DNA from: Parapedobacter deserti
GTDB taxonomy: Bacteria > Bacteroidota > Bacteroidia > Sphingobacteriales > Sphingobacteriaceae
Length of the DNA stretch: 64,000 nucleotides
Direction of reading: 5' to 3'
NCBI RefSeq assembly: GCF_042646065.1
Contig: NZ_JBHRTA010000061.1
Location: forward strand, 110,633 to 174,632
Each line of letters opens with the position of its first letter. The first letter of the stretch is position 1. The position numbers and the translations under genes are program-made. Of this stretch, positions 1 through 6,566 are shown one piece after another. The notes below the pieces were generated by a model that was not told where the DNA came from, made no database searches, and was given only the letters and a program-made list of their open reading frames with translations.

Positions 1-175
1 GCCGGTATTTGCGGATCACGATATCGGGCTTACCAGGAAGATCTTTGGCATGCGTGCGATAGCGGATGCCCTTTGCCCACAGTGCCTTGCGCAGCAGTAG
101 CTCGGGCTTGGTATTCTTGGCTCGAATGCGGCTCATAATATAGGAGCGCTGTGGGGTAGTGGGGAGACGGGGCAT
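1..175 (-). CDS. vsr: Very short patch repair (Vsr) endonuclease, N-terminal part, runs off the left edge
   Basis: Translating the minus strand from the ATG at 175 gives a short tail and then MSRIRAKNTKPELLLRKALW, followed by a stretch ending LPGKPDIVI. This is the hallmark N-terminal half of Vsr-family DNA mismatch endonucleases, which nick at T:G mismatches left by 5-methylcytosine deamination beside a Dcm-type methylase. The aspartate of the KPDIV segment corresponds to a catalytic/metal-binding position in the family. Only 58 codons lie in the window; the C-terminal half is outside it. Vsr genes normally sit beside a cytosine methyltransferase or restriction genes, so such genes may lie to the left. 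Family assignment is confident; activity cannot be judged. Confidence 0.85.
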   Translation of the reverse strand, partial: MPRLPTTPQRSYIMSRIRAKNTKPELLLRKALWAKGIRYRTHAKDLPGKPDIVIRKYR

Positions 176-237
176 GAGACAAAGTTAAGATATTGTCGGA
201 AATGCCTATATTAGCACTTTACCTAACTTAAAAACCT

Positions 238-471
238 ATGGGATTGTTTTTTATTGATGAAAAGAATATTGAGCAGTCATTTGCATCAACCGCTCAAACC
301 CTGTTACTTAATAAATCGCTAAAAGTAAATGATGCGGAATACCGCTTTACAGAAATCGAATTTTATTATTATTGTGAGAGCCATAAAGATGGATACACGC
401 ACATCCATGAAATGGAAGCCGGGCGATGGCGTTTCCACAATCAGGGTTTTGACATTACGCTCCGCGGTTGA
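238..471 (+). pseudogene. 5' fragment of an uncharacterised gene (DNA glycosylase-like hypothetical family), truncated
   Basis: A 77-codon ORF starting MGLFFIDEKNIEQSF and containing EIEFYYYCESHKDGYTH and GRWRFHNQGFDITLRG. I associate this pattern (EIEFYY, H..Y.H, GRWYFH..G.DIT) with Bacteroidota hypothetical proteins that continue well past the DITLG motif; that is from memory and not certain. Here the frame stops two codons after it, exactly where the convergent gene on the other strand also loses its homology. The most economical reading is a deletion that fused the 5' part of this gene tail to tail with the 5' part of the next one. A short functional protein cannot be excluded. Confidence 0.5.
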
Positions 472-846
472 ATTCTCATTGTCAGCTTGTAGTAATTTCG
501 CAACAGGTTGTTGCGAAATTGAGGAAGACCTAAGCTTTTCTTCAATCTGTTTGAAAAGTATAAGGGTTTGGACGGTGTAGTCTTCTGCAAACTGCTTCAT
601 ATAAAGAAGATTTCTAGGAGACAACCCTTTGATGGCAGGAAACTCTTTTTTCAAATCTGCAGATAGTCGATCGATGATCTTGGCACCCCAACCTTCTTGT
701 TGCTGGCTGATAAGGATAGACCGGCCTAATTGCCAATAAACGAGCAGCATCTGACTGTTGGCGGCGATAGCGATTTTAACCTGGCTGAGCTTTATTTTGT
801 ACTTTATATCACTTAGGAGTGATTTATACTGTTCTTCGTTAATCAT
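465..846 (-). pseudogene. DUF1016 (YhcG-type) nuclease family N-terminal domain, truncated
   Basis: The ORF opens MINEEQYKSLLSDIKYKIK and carries WQLGRSILISQQQEGWGAKI, then SADLKKEFP and GLSPRNLLYMKQFAEDY. These are the conserved N-terminal DUF1016 motifs of proteins that normally also carry a C-terminal PDDEXK nuclease domain, total about 330-370 aa. Here only about 125 codons are family-like. The ORF formally runs on to 319, but that tail is antisense of the gene at 238-471 and is not family sequence. The PDDEXK domain is absent, so the product would lack its nuclease half. A short echo of its last region (VAKLLQ and the flanking bases) recurs at 32640-32714. Confidence 0.75.
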
Positions 847-921
847 GGTTCATGATATTTGGTTTTTAGATTGATACAAAGATATGACAATATGTTAAGC
901 TAAAAAAATTAGATTTGAATT

Positions 922-1204
922 ATGCCCCCCGCACCGGAGATTGATTCATTAGATGCGACAACCACCATTGGTATAAGGTCAAAGCCCGGCCATTATGTAG
1001 TGCTGGATATAGTTGGTCTATTGAATTTCCTCGGATTGTTATATTGCATAAATCTAATCCGTAAGGGGGCTTAATGATCGGGAAGCCGAACTGGGAGTAT
1101 TTGCTTCGTCAAAGGTTACCGACTTCATCACGATTTGGATACTGCCAATAGGCATCTGGTTTGTGCAACCACGGATACAGCGGGTTTTGAAAGCTTTGGG
1201 ATGA
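922..1204 (+). pseudogene. Small two-helix membrane protein broken by a frameshift
   Basis: Frame 1 from the ATG at 922 reads MPPAPEIDSLDATTTIGIRS and enters a hydrophobic helix (IVGLLNFLGLLYCINLIRKG), then stops at 1072-1074. Frame 2 picks up directly at the G-run 1065-1069 and reads GLNDREAELGVFASSKVTDF followed by a second helix (ITIWILPIGIWFVQPRI) and a stop at 1204. Removing one G from the five-G run joins the halves into one protein of about 94 aa with two membrane helices. I do not recognise the family. The +1 in a homopolymer could be real decay or a consensus error. Confidence 0.5.
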
Positions 1205-1273
1205 TGGGGTACTTCTACAAAGATGGCGGTGGGGTGGTGTCTGCATTGGCTAATCAAGAACGTCGGTTTAAAA

Positions 1274-2088
1274 TCACAAGCCTGTCTGATTCAGTTTCTT
1301 TAATACAATTGCAGCATACTCCTCTTTATGCCCATTAGTTAAAAAGCTCCTGTCAATCCAGGCCTGGATTTCGTTGGCTCTTATAGAAAAGGCTTGATAG
1401 ACGTTATCCCTAACCTTGTCCGCAATGCCCAAGCTGGTTGCAAAGTGATCAAAGTCAGCGCGCGTTATTTTGCGTTTTCGGGCATTTAAAGTCAAAGCTA
1501 GCTCTTCCTGGTCTTTGGAATAAATCAAATTCACATTCACTCAATCATACGCCGGTGAAGCAAGATACCTCTTTCGGTATGCATCAACGAAAAGTTTTTT
1601 AGATGCATATCGTTATTACCCGTTAGAAAACAGAACAGTACCATTCTAAAGTATTTAATTACGTCCAGCCCCGAATTGGTAGCATACTGTTTGATAATTT
1701 TACCGGCACGTTCGTACGAACTCTTATATTTTTGTTCGGTAAGTAGCTCGGAAAGTTGGCAGAGGTCTTCGACATGAACCTTCTTCCCTTTTACACGGTC
1801 AAAACGTTTGGTTATATAGGCTAATTCGCCACTTGAAGTTTGTATTAACGCATGCTCGGCCGTTTCAATTTTAAATAACTTCGCTAAATGCATCGTTAAA
1901 TCCTCCACCCCTGGCATAGCGGGAAAGTCCGAAGATTGGGGTTTCAAAATATAATCGCCCCAAAGACCTACCAATGTCAAACGCTTGTTACCTCGCTCTC
2001 CTTCCAGACTCAAGGATAATTTAGGCTGTACACCAGTCACCGCTAACCGCTCATTGACGGTAATTCGAGCCAATTGGTTTAATGTTTC
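1274..2088 (-). pseudogene. hipA: HipA-type kinase toxin, 5'-truncated, frameshifted and with an internal stop
   Basis: The part at 1537-2073 carries AVTGVQPKLSLSLEGERGN, VGLWGDYILKP, ELAYITKRFDRVKGKK and GNNDMHLKNFSL, the HipA kinase core including the catalytic N.D.H.KN loop. The part at 1274-1540 continues the family (NVNLIYSKDQEELALTLNAR). Between them the true frame reads SPAYD-stop-VNVNLI. Two lesions are therefore present near 1545-1560: a one-base loss before SPAYD and a TGA in place of a leucine codon. The Bacteroidota arrangement normally has a separate HipA N-terminal gene and about 50 more residues upstream; both are missing, since the core starts within bases of the hipB stop. 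Not expected to make active toxin. Confidence 0.85.
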
Positions 2089-2092
2089 TTTA

Positions 2093-2287
2093 TCATTTAT
2101 CAGTTACCCCCACTTCTTTGCCAAACAATGCTAAAACATCGTTTACTTTATCCAGGCGTAGTGTTTTTTTTCCTTGCTCAAGATCACGCACGAATTTCAA
2201 TCCCACGCCTGCATTCAGGGCAAGCTCTTCTTGCGTTAATTTGAATTCTTTTCGTTTGGCTTTTACAAAAGATCGTATCGTTGACAT
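2093..2287 (-). CDS. hipB: HipB-like XRE-family antitoxin/autorepressor
   Basis: A 64-aa protein starting MSTIRSFVKAKRKEFKLTQE. The helix-turn-helix (KLTQEELALNAGVGLKFVRD then LEQGKKTLRLDKVNDVLALF) is typical of HipB antitoxins, which bind HipA and repress the operon. The ORF can be extended 23 codons upstream, but the ATG at 2287 is preceded by AAAGGA at good spacing and is the HipB-like start. The partner hipA immediately downstream is broken, so this looks like an orphan antitoxin left after loss of its toxin. The HTH itself appears intact, so it may still bind DNA. Confidence 0.85.
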   Translation of the reverse strand: MSTIRSFVKAKRKEFKLTQEELALNAGVGLKFVRDLEQGKKTLRLDKVNDVLALFGKEVGVTDK

Positions 2288-2290
2288 AGT

Positions 2291-2349
2291 ATATCCTTTC
2301 GGGTATAAAACGGAAAATTTAGTATAAATTATATGCGATAGGGTATACC
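2291..2349. promoter_or_regulatory. Possible HipB operator region
   Basis: Just upstream of hipB lies an imperfect inverted repeat ATATCC-TTTC-GGGTAT (2291-2306), close to the TATCC/GGATA half-sites of known HipB operators, and a perfect 8-bp palindrome GGTATACC (2342-2349). The first overlaps the ribosome-binding region. Autoregulation through these sites is an inference. Confidence 0.35.
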
Positions 2350-2425
2350 TTGGCAACTGATGCTGTAAAGGCAGGAAAGTTGCTTAACTTTTCATTCCGA
2401 ACGGTGGTGTTTCGACACAGCAACG

Positions 2426-3187
2426 CTAATAATTAGATAGGTCCTTATAATCATCCAGCCGAGGCGGATAACCATCTGGCAATTTGCCGTACGCTTCGAA
2501 GTAAGCCTCCACCTGCATGAACGGCGGCTCAGCGACCTCCTTAAAGTACGCCTCCTCGAAGGTATCTTCAAGTCGACAGCCATGGTCTTCGGCCGATTTG
2601 ACGATGCCAAGCATATCCGAACGGAATTGCCAATCATACCCATTGTTCCTCAAATAGCGGAAAATGAAAACTAGCAAACGATATAATGCCTGCCCGAGTG
2701 TTGTACCTATCGTAGCGTTGTAAAACGGTGGCGGGGTATTGGTGAAATGGGGCTGTGCGCGGCCGGCCTTCCGCTCTTTGACGACCCGCAGGATGCGCGA
2801 CCACCCGACGAAAGGCCTCGCCAAGAAATGATACAGGCGATCTTCCGGATGATAGACCGTACTGTACCCGCCGACGATCAAATCGAGTGCATAAAATGTC
2901 CCAGTCAGCGCGCCTTGGTACAACTCCGATGACGGCGGCGCTGGATAGTGGGCAGCGATGTAGTCTTCGAATGAGTATCGTGCGAGATGCCGATCGCGGA
3001 AGCGCTGAAGGCGGTAGCGCTTGTAGCGACGCGCAATATTGGGTTGTCTGATGGAAGCGATAAGGCGGAGCGTGTTGCAATAGGGTTCGTTCCGTTTGTC
3101 TGAAAACCAATCGGACATCGCGTTGATAACCGACACGATCAGGTTATCGGTGGCTTCATCGGGATAGCGTGCGTAGATGTTTCTCAT
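2426..3187 (-). CDS. Hypothetical protein, 253 aa, second gene of the 594/253 cassette (left copy)
   Basis: I do not recognise this family. The protein is soluble, basic in the first third (ARRYKRYRLQRFRDRHLARY) and acidic at the C-terminus, rich in aromatic residues, with no signal peptide or clear membrane helix. Its start (MRNIYARYPDEATDNLIVSV) is reproduced at 4076-4198 directly after the 594-aa gene, which shows that the ancestral order was 594-aa gene then this gene. Here the upstream gene has collapsed to a 22-residue ORF whose TGA overlaps this ATG (ATGA), so translation may be coupled. Keeping an intact reading frame next to a collapsed partner suggests some selection. No function is proposed beyond a shared one with the 594-aa protein. 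Confidence 0.7.
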   Translation of the reverse strand: MRNIYARYPDEATDNLIVSVINAMSDWFSDKRNEPYCNTLRLIASIRQPNIARRYKRYRLQRFRDRHLARYSFEDYIAAHYPAPPSSELYQGALTGTFYALDLIVGGYSTVYHPEDRLYHFLARPFVGWSRILRVVKERKAGRAQPHFTNTPPPFYNATIGTTLGQALYRLLVFIFRYLRNNGYDWQFRSDMLGIVKSAEDHGCRLEDTFEEAYFKEVAEPPFMQVEAYFEAYGKLPDGYPPRLDDYKDLSNY

Positions 3188-3197
3188 AGCTGGTGTG
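3086..3197. repeat. Direct repeat R1, left copy (5' end of the 253-aa gene)
   Basis: 112 bp matching 4097-4208 with about five mismatches by eye, in the same orientation. It covers the first 34 codons of the 253-aa gene and the bases just before its ATG. With R2 it shows that the 594/253 cassette was tandemly duplicated. Confidence 0.9.
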
Positions 3198-3252
3198 GCA
3201 TCACCTTACGGGTGGCAATGCATGTTCGTCTCGGTATGTGAAATAGATCCAT
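3184..3252 (-). pseudogene. Collapsed copy of the 594-aa gene: 22-residue leader-like ORF
   Basis: The minus strand reads MDLFHIPRRTCIATRKVM and then PHQL-stop. The first 18 residues align with the start of the 594-aa protein (MELPHLPKRKCFATGKVI). The rest of that gene has been removed by a deletion that ends in the spacer before the 253-aa gene. The remaining TGA overlaps the downstream ATG as ATGA. The upstream non-coding sequence is also shared with the intact copy, so this minimal ORF may still be transcribed and could serve as a coupling leader. Confidence 0.7.
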
Positions 3253-3329
3253 AACAATTCGGTTTTCACAAGCTGGTCAACTCGTTAAGAAACGCAAGAT
3301 AGTGAATTACGGAATATTGTACAAACGAA
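3201..3329. repeat. Direct repeat R2, left copy (5' end and upstream region of the 594-aa gene)
   Basis: Matches 5949-6076 in the same orientation. The non-coding part (3254-3329 against 6004-6076) is nearly identical apart from small indels; the coding part has diverged more. The stretch probably contains the cassette promoter, which would explain its conservation. Confidence 0.88.
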
Positions 3330-3420
3330 GCAGGGAATATTGCTTGTATTTGCGGGTCGTATGGAAACCAATCCGGTTTTTCATCCTATTGGTAGATACA
3401 AGTATAAACCCATAAATATC

Positions 3421-3909
3421 ATGGCTGAATTGAACACCGGACGGAGGCTGCAACCCAGGGTTGACCTCACGGCAATGGTAGACCTGGCATTTTTGCTGAT
3501 CACCTTCTTCATGCTTACCACGACCCTCAACAAGGAGCAAGCGCTTGATGTGGCAATGCCAGACATCACAGATTCCACTGACTTCGCTCCGCTGGCAGAC
3601 AACCGCACAGTGACACTTTTGCTGGGAGAGGATGGCCGTGTAGACTGGTATTGGGGTATGTTGGACAAACCGCTGGCAGGCCCGCACTCGACGGTAATGG
3701 GCAAAGATGGTATCCGAGAGGTGCTACTGCAGAAAAAAGACGAGGTGCCGAAATTGACCGACGACGGCAAGGGTCTTATCGTGGTGATACGGCCAAGTGC
3801 ACGCGCGGCTTACGCCAGCTTGGTGGACGCATTGGACGAAATGCGGATCTGTGGCATCAACCAGTACATGATCGGCGAGATCAGCCCGGAAGAGGAGACC
3901 ATGCTTTGA
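3421..3909 (+). CDS. exbD: ExbD/TolR-type biopolymer transport protein, unaccompanied by exbB or tonB
   Basis: A 162-codon protein starting MAELNTGRRLQPRVDLTAMV. LTAMVDLAFLLITFFMLTTT is the single membrane helix with the essential aspartate of ExbD/TolR, followed by a periplasmic domain ending near QYMIGEIS. The frame is open upstream to 3340, but the ATG at 3421 gives the family N-terminus and the upstream codons are not family-like. ExbD works with ExbB and TonB to energise outer-membrane transport, yet none of these genes is nearby and the gene sits between the two halves of the duplicated cassette on the opposite strand. A decayed second copy lies at 19161-19602, with matching flanks, so both probably spread as a unit. 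Confidence 0.88.
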   Translation: MAELNTGRRLQPRVDLTAMVDLAFLLITFFMLTTTLNKEQALDVAMPDITDSTDFAPLADNRTVTLLLGEDGRVDWYWGMLDKPLAGPHSTVMGKDGIREVLLQKKDEVPKLTDDGKGLIVVIRPSARAAYASLVDALDEMRICGINQYMIGEISPEEETML

Positions 3910-3982
3910 AGTGCGCTGCTCGGCACTGGAAAACCGGGCTTTCTTTTGACGAGAGTTGCCATGACTGGGGCAAAGTCATAAC

Positions 3983-4046
3983 ATTTTTGGATTTGAATCC
4001 CGAGTTATTATAATATTTTTGGATTTGAATCCCGAATTATTATAAC
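3983..4046. repeat. Two tandem 32-bp repeats with an internal dyad
   Basis: Units 3983-4014 and 4015-4046 are identical except at two bases. Each contains GGATT-TG-AATCC, a 5-bp inverted repeat, in AT-rich surroundings. They lie in the 3910-4075 gap behind exbD, facing the truncated 253-gene copy. They could be operator sites or simply a slippage duplication; nothing else was seen in the gap. Confidence 0.8.
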
Positions 4047-4075
4047 ATGCAAATACCAACTGGATGCCGAACGGA

Positions 4076-4198
4076 TTATTTTGGGTGGCCTACAAATTCG
4101 TTCCGTTTGTCTAAAAACCAATCGGACATCGCGTCAATAACCGCCACGATCAGGTTATCGGTGGCTTCATCAGGATAGCGTGCGTAGATGTTTCTCAT
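4076..4198 (-). pseudogene. Truncated copy of the 253-aa gene (right copy)
   Basis: Reads MRNIYARYPDEATDNLIVAV and on to DKRNE, matching the first 35 codons of the intact gene at 2426-3187 with a few substitutions. It then departs into unrelated sequence (FVGHPK-stop). The breakpoint is sharp, near 4097. It starts 17 bases after the stop of the 594-aa gene, preserving the ancestral order. Confidence 0.85.
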
Positions 4199-4208
4199 AG
4201 CTGGTGTG
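4097..4208. repeat. Direct repeat R1, right copy
   Basis: Counterpart of 3086-3197. Homology ends abruptly at 4096/4097 on one side and, on the other, 7 bp short of the stop codon of the 594-aa gene. Confidence 0.9.
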
Positions 4209-4215
4209 ATTACGA

Positions 4216-6000
4216 TTAAACGGCGTCTTCTGCCATTACCTGGTTCAGGATTTCTAAACTGGCGGCCAGTATCGGCTCGATCGTATTTACATCGTTTCCT
4301 ACGGTAAGCGAGCGGTGGTCGATGGTGATCCGAAGGCGCTGAGTGACCTTGGTTATAGACGGCGGCTGCACATGGATGAACCGGTGCGTGGCGTAAGATG
4401 GATGGTGAGACCAGTCTACGCGGCGAAAATCAACGCCGTCGGATTGCGCAATCAGGATGTTATAACGCCGGTTCCGGACCGCGATGCTCTTTTCGTCCTT
4501 GACAACATCCATATCCGGATATCGCCCGGTGAGCATCCCAGCCAGCTGGCCAACAAAATCCGCTTCAATGAGCAACCGATGCTGTGCTTCAATCTTCTCC
4601 TGCACGGCTTTGTCGGAAGCGCCGATGTATTGACGCAGGCTAGGATCTTTGACACGGCACGTCCGAAAAACTTGCACAATGGCTTCGGGGTCCGTATTGC
4701 GTGTCCATATCCGGTAAGCAGGGGCGTACGGGCCTGTCCGCACATCGATCCCTTCGTAAAACGTGTCGTACTTGTTCAATTTGCAGCTTACGTCCAATTC
4801 CACGATGGACAGGCTACTTGCTGTTTCGATAATCGTATAAGCCGTCATGAATTCAGGAACATCCGGTGCTGGCTGGTAACGGCGCTGTACGATGGCGTGT
4901 TTGCCAAGATCTTCTTGAACCAGGGTGGCTACCTGCCGCTCGGTAAGCCGAAGAAAAAGACAGTGGCGGTCCGGATCGTACCGGTCTATGGAGACTTCCA
5001 GATTTTCACCCGATTGCAGCCTGGCCAGCACATATGTCAAATAAGGTAGCGCATCACCGTAGCTGGCATCCTCACGCAGCATGATGCCCTCATAATCGCC
5101 ATACCAGAAGGTGGGCTCGGCATCGGCAGACCGGCGGACTTCGACGGATAACGGTTGCTGCTGCCACCAAGCCAGCCTGAGATAAGTATCCATTTTGCGG
5201 GCGAAACGGCTATACAATTCGCGCAGGAAACGGTCGGCATCGCCTGGCTCCCTGCTGAGGGTGATGGCCTTCTCGATAAGGGCTACGTACCGGATGAATT
5301 GCTTGGGATCGAGCTCCTGTTTGTAATACGTAAAAAAAACGCGGAGCAGCACCTTTTCTGCTTGCTGGCGGCAGAGCTGAAGGGTGCCGAGTTCCAGCAA
5401 CTTGAATGTATTAGCGCCCTGCCCGGGAACATTGAGAACCGAGAAGCGCTTATCGGTGTCTACGAAACGCACCAGGTTATCCGTGCCCAATAACCCGAAA
5501 AGCAGCCGCCAATCCTCATATTGATAAGCCGGACGGCAATACAGGGCGATATCTCGGCCACGGGCAGCGTCATCGCGATGCTGACCGACCAACACATCGC
5601 CGACTTGGGGCGGGCTGTACGGGCGCGGAAACATTCTTTCGTGAATGTATATGGACTTATTATCGGGCAGGACAACTACGCCCCCGCCCTTTTCTGCGTT
5701 AAACCACCGCACGACGCCGATGAACGGCTGCAGGCGTGGCTCCTTGGGCTCGCCGCGGTTTTCAGGACGTGGAAACTCCATCTTAGTGAGGTGGAACCCG
5801 CCGCAATGTTCGCAATAGTACGCCCTGCGTTGCTTTGGCTGTCCATGCCGCCGCTTGGTGCGCCGTTCTTCCGACAGGCGTTGCTGCATGCGGTGTGCCC
5901 ATCTCATCTGGAACATCGCCATCTCGGCATCGCGCCGCGACACAAAAATCACCTTGCCGGTGGCAAAGCACTTTCGTTTCGGTAGATGCGGTAGTTCCAT
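4216..6000 (-). CDS. 594-aa protein with N-terminal zinc ribbon and cold-shock-like domain; function unknown
   Basis: The N-terminus has C11 (KCFATGKVIF), a basic linker (residues 37-59) and YYCEHCGGFHLTK with C63, C66 and H70, which together look like one zinc site. Residues 94-160 resemble a cold-shock/OB domain: GVVRWFNAEKGGGVVV aligns with the RNP1 region and IYIHERMF with RNP2. The remaining 430 residues are unrecognised, with no signal peptide or membrane helix. A nucleic-acid-binding cytoplasmic protein, probably RNA-binding, is inferred from the first two domains only. The partner gene follows 17 bases downstream but is truncated in this copy. Two further collapsed copies (3184-3252 and 23471-23540) show a multi-copy family prone to internal deletion. 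Confidence 0.8.
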   Translation of the reverse strand: MELPHLPKRKCFATGKVIFVSRRDAEMAMFQMRWAHRMQQRLSEERRTKRRHGQPKQRRAYYCEHCGGFHLTKMEFPRPENRGEPKEPRLQPFIGVVRWFNAEKGGGVVVLPDNKSIYIHERMFPRPYSPPQVGDVLVGQHRDDAARGRDIALYCRPAYQYEDWRLLFGLLGTDNLVRFVDTDKRFSVLNVPGQGANTFKLLELGTLQLCRQQAEKVLLRVFFTYYKQELDPKQFIRYVALIEKAITLSREPGDADRFLRELYSRFARKMDTYLRLAWWQQQPLSVEVRRSADAEPTFWYGDYEGIMLREDASYGDALPYLTYVLARLQSGENLEVSIDRYDPDRHCLFLRLTERQVATLVQEDLGKHAIVQRRYQPAPDVPEFMTAYTIIETASSLSIVELDVSCKLNKYDTFYEGIDVRTGPYAPAYRIWTRNTDPEAIVQVFRTCRVKDPSLRQYIGASDKAVQEKIEAQHRLLIEADFVGQLAGMLTGRYPDMDVVKDEKSIAVRNRRYNILIAQSDGVDFRRVDWSHHPSYATHRFIHVQPPSITKVTQRLRITIDHRSLTVGNDVNTIEPILAASLEILNQVMAEDAV

Positions 6001-6076
6001 AACAAATCGGTTTTCACAAGCTGGTCAACTCGTTAAAAACGCAAAATACGGAATTACGGAATATTGTACAAACGAA
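5949..6076. repeat. Direct repeat R2, right copy
   Basis: Counterpart of 3201-3329; includes the start codon and upstream region of the intact 594-aa gene. Confidence 0.88.
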
Positions 6077-6510
6077 TAGATTAAAGCCATGGATAACAAG
6101 AGTAACCAATCAGGCGATCAAAAATAAAAGACGGGTACGGAAGGCTCAGTACGAAGCGCTGAAAGTAGTTAATACAGAATTGATCAGTCTGAAAAAGTCC
6201 CTTTCACTAATAATAGAATTAGTTTTTTCTGACATCAGGAAAATGGTCGGTTCGACTTTATAGAGATATAGTTCGGATTTGTGCTTATCGACATGCCATA
6301 GGAGGTAGCGCTTGCTGCGTTTGGGGTATCGCGGCAACTTAAAGAAGCCGAGCGCGAGGATAATAGCCTAATTAGCTTTGTCGGATGAATGTTTGCTGTG
6401 GTGATATGTTGAATCAACCTTCAGGAGATATAGCCCGGTTTGCCGCTTATCGATGTTACAGATGGTAATATGGCATAACATTCAGTTAACATTCAATCAA
6501 ATCGTTTAAT
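6077..6510. other. Gene-free stretch with degenerate coding debris
   Basis: No supportable gene. On the minus strand two peptides resemble each other: HVDKHKSELYLYKVEPT (about 6250-6300) and NIDKRQTGLYLLKVDST (about 6408-6457). They look like decayed copies of one repeat unit from an unidentified protein. On the plus strand about 6070-6262 stays open (TRVTNQAIKNKRRVRKAQYE and on) without a start codon or recognisable family. Confidence 0.3.
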
Positions 6511-6518
6511 TATATTTG
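6511..6518 (+). promoter_or_regulatory. Bacteroidota -7 box upstream of the sigma factor gene
   Basis: TATATTTG fits the TAnnTTTG consensus of the primary sigma factor, 49 bp before the ATG at 6567. No convincing -33 TTTG was found at the usual distance. Confidence 0.4.
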
Positions 6519-6566
6519 AATTTTCTAATCTTATAAACCGATCCTTAGTAGTAGTGGCAACGAGGC

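Noticed and set aside
3340..3420. Upstream extension of exbD from 3340
   Set aside because: The residues before 3421 are not ExbD-like, and the same bases lie non-coding before the second copy.
3983..4046. Possible CRISPR-like array
   Set aside because: Only two directly joined units without spacers and no cas genes in the window.
4315..5049. Long plus-strand frame of 244 codons inside the 594-aa gene
   Set aside because: It is antisense to a gene with clear domain motifs, and its translation has no recognisable protein pattern.
6146..6337. 63-codon minus-strand ORF as a real gene
   Set aside because: It corresponds to one degenerate repeat copy, and its start lies in the middle of that sequence.
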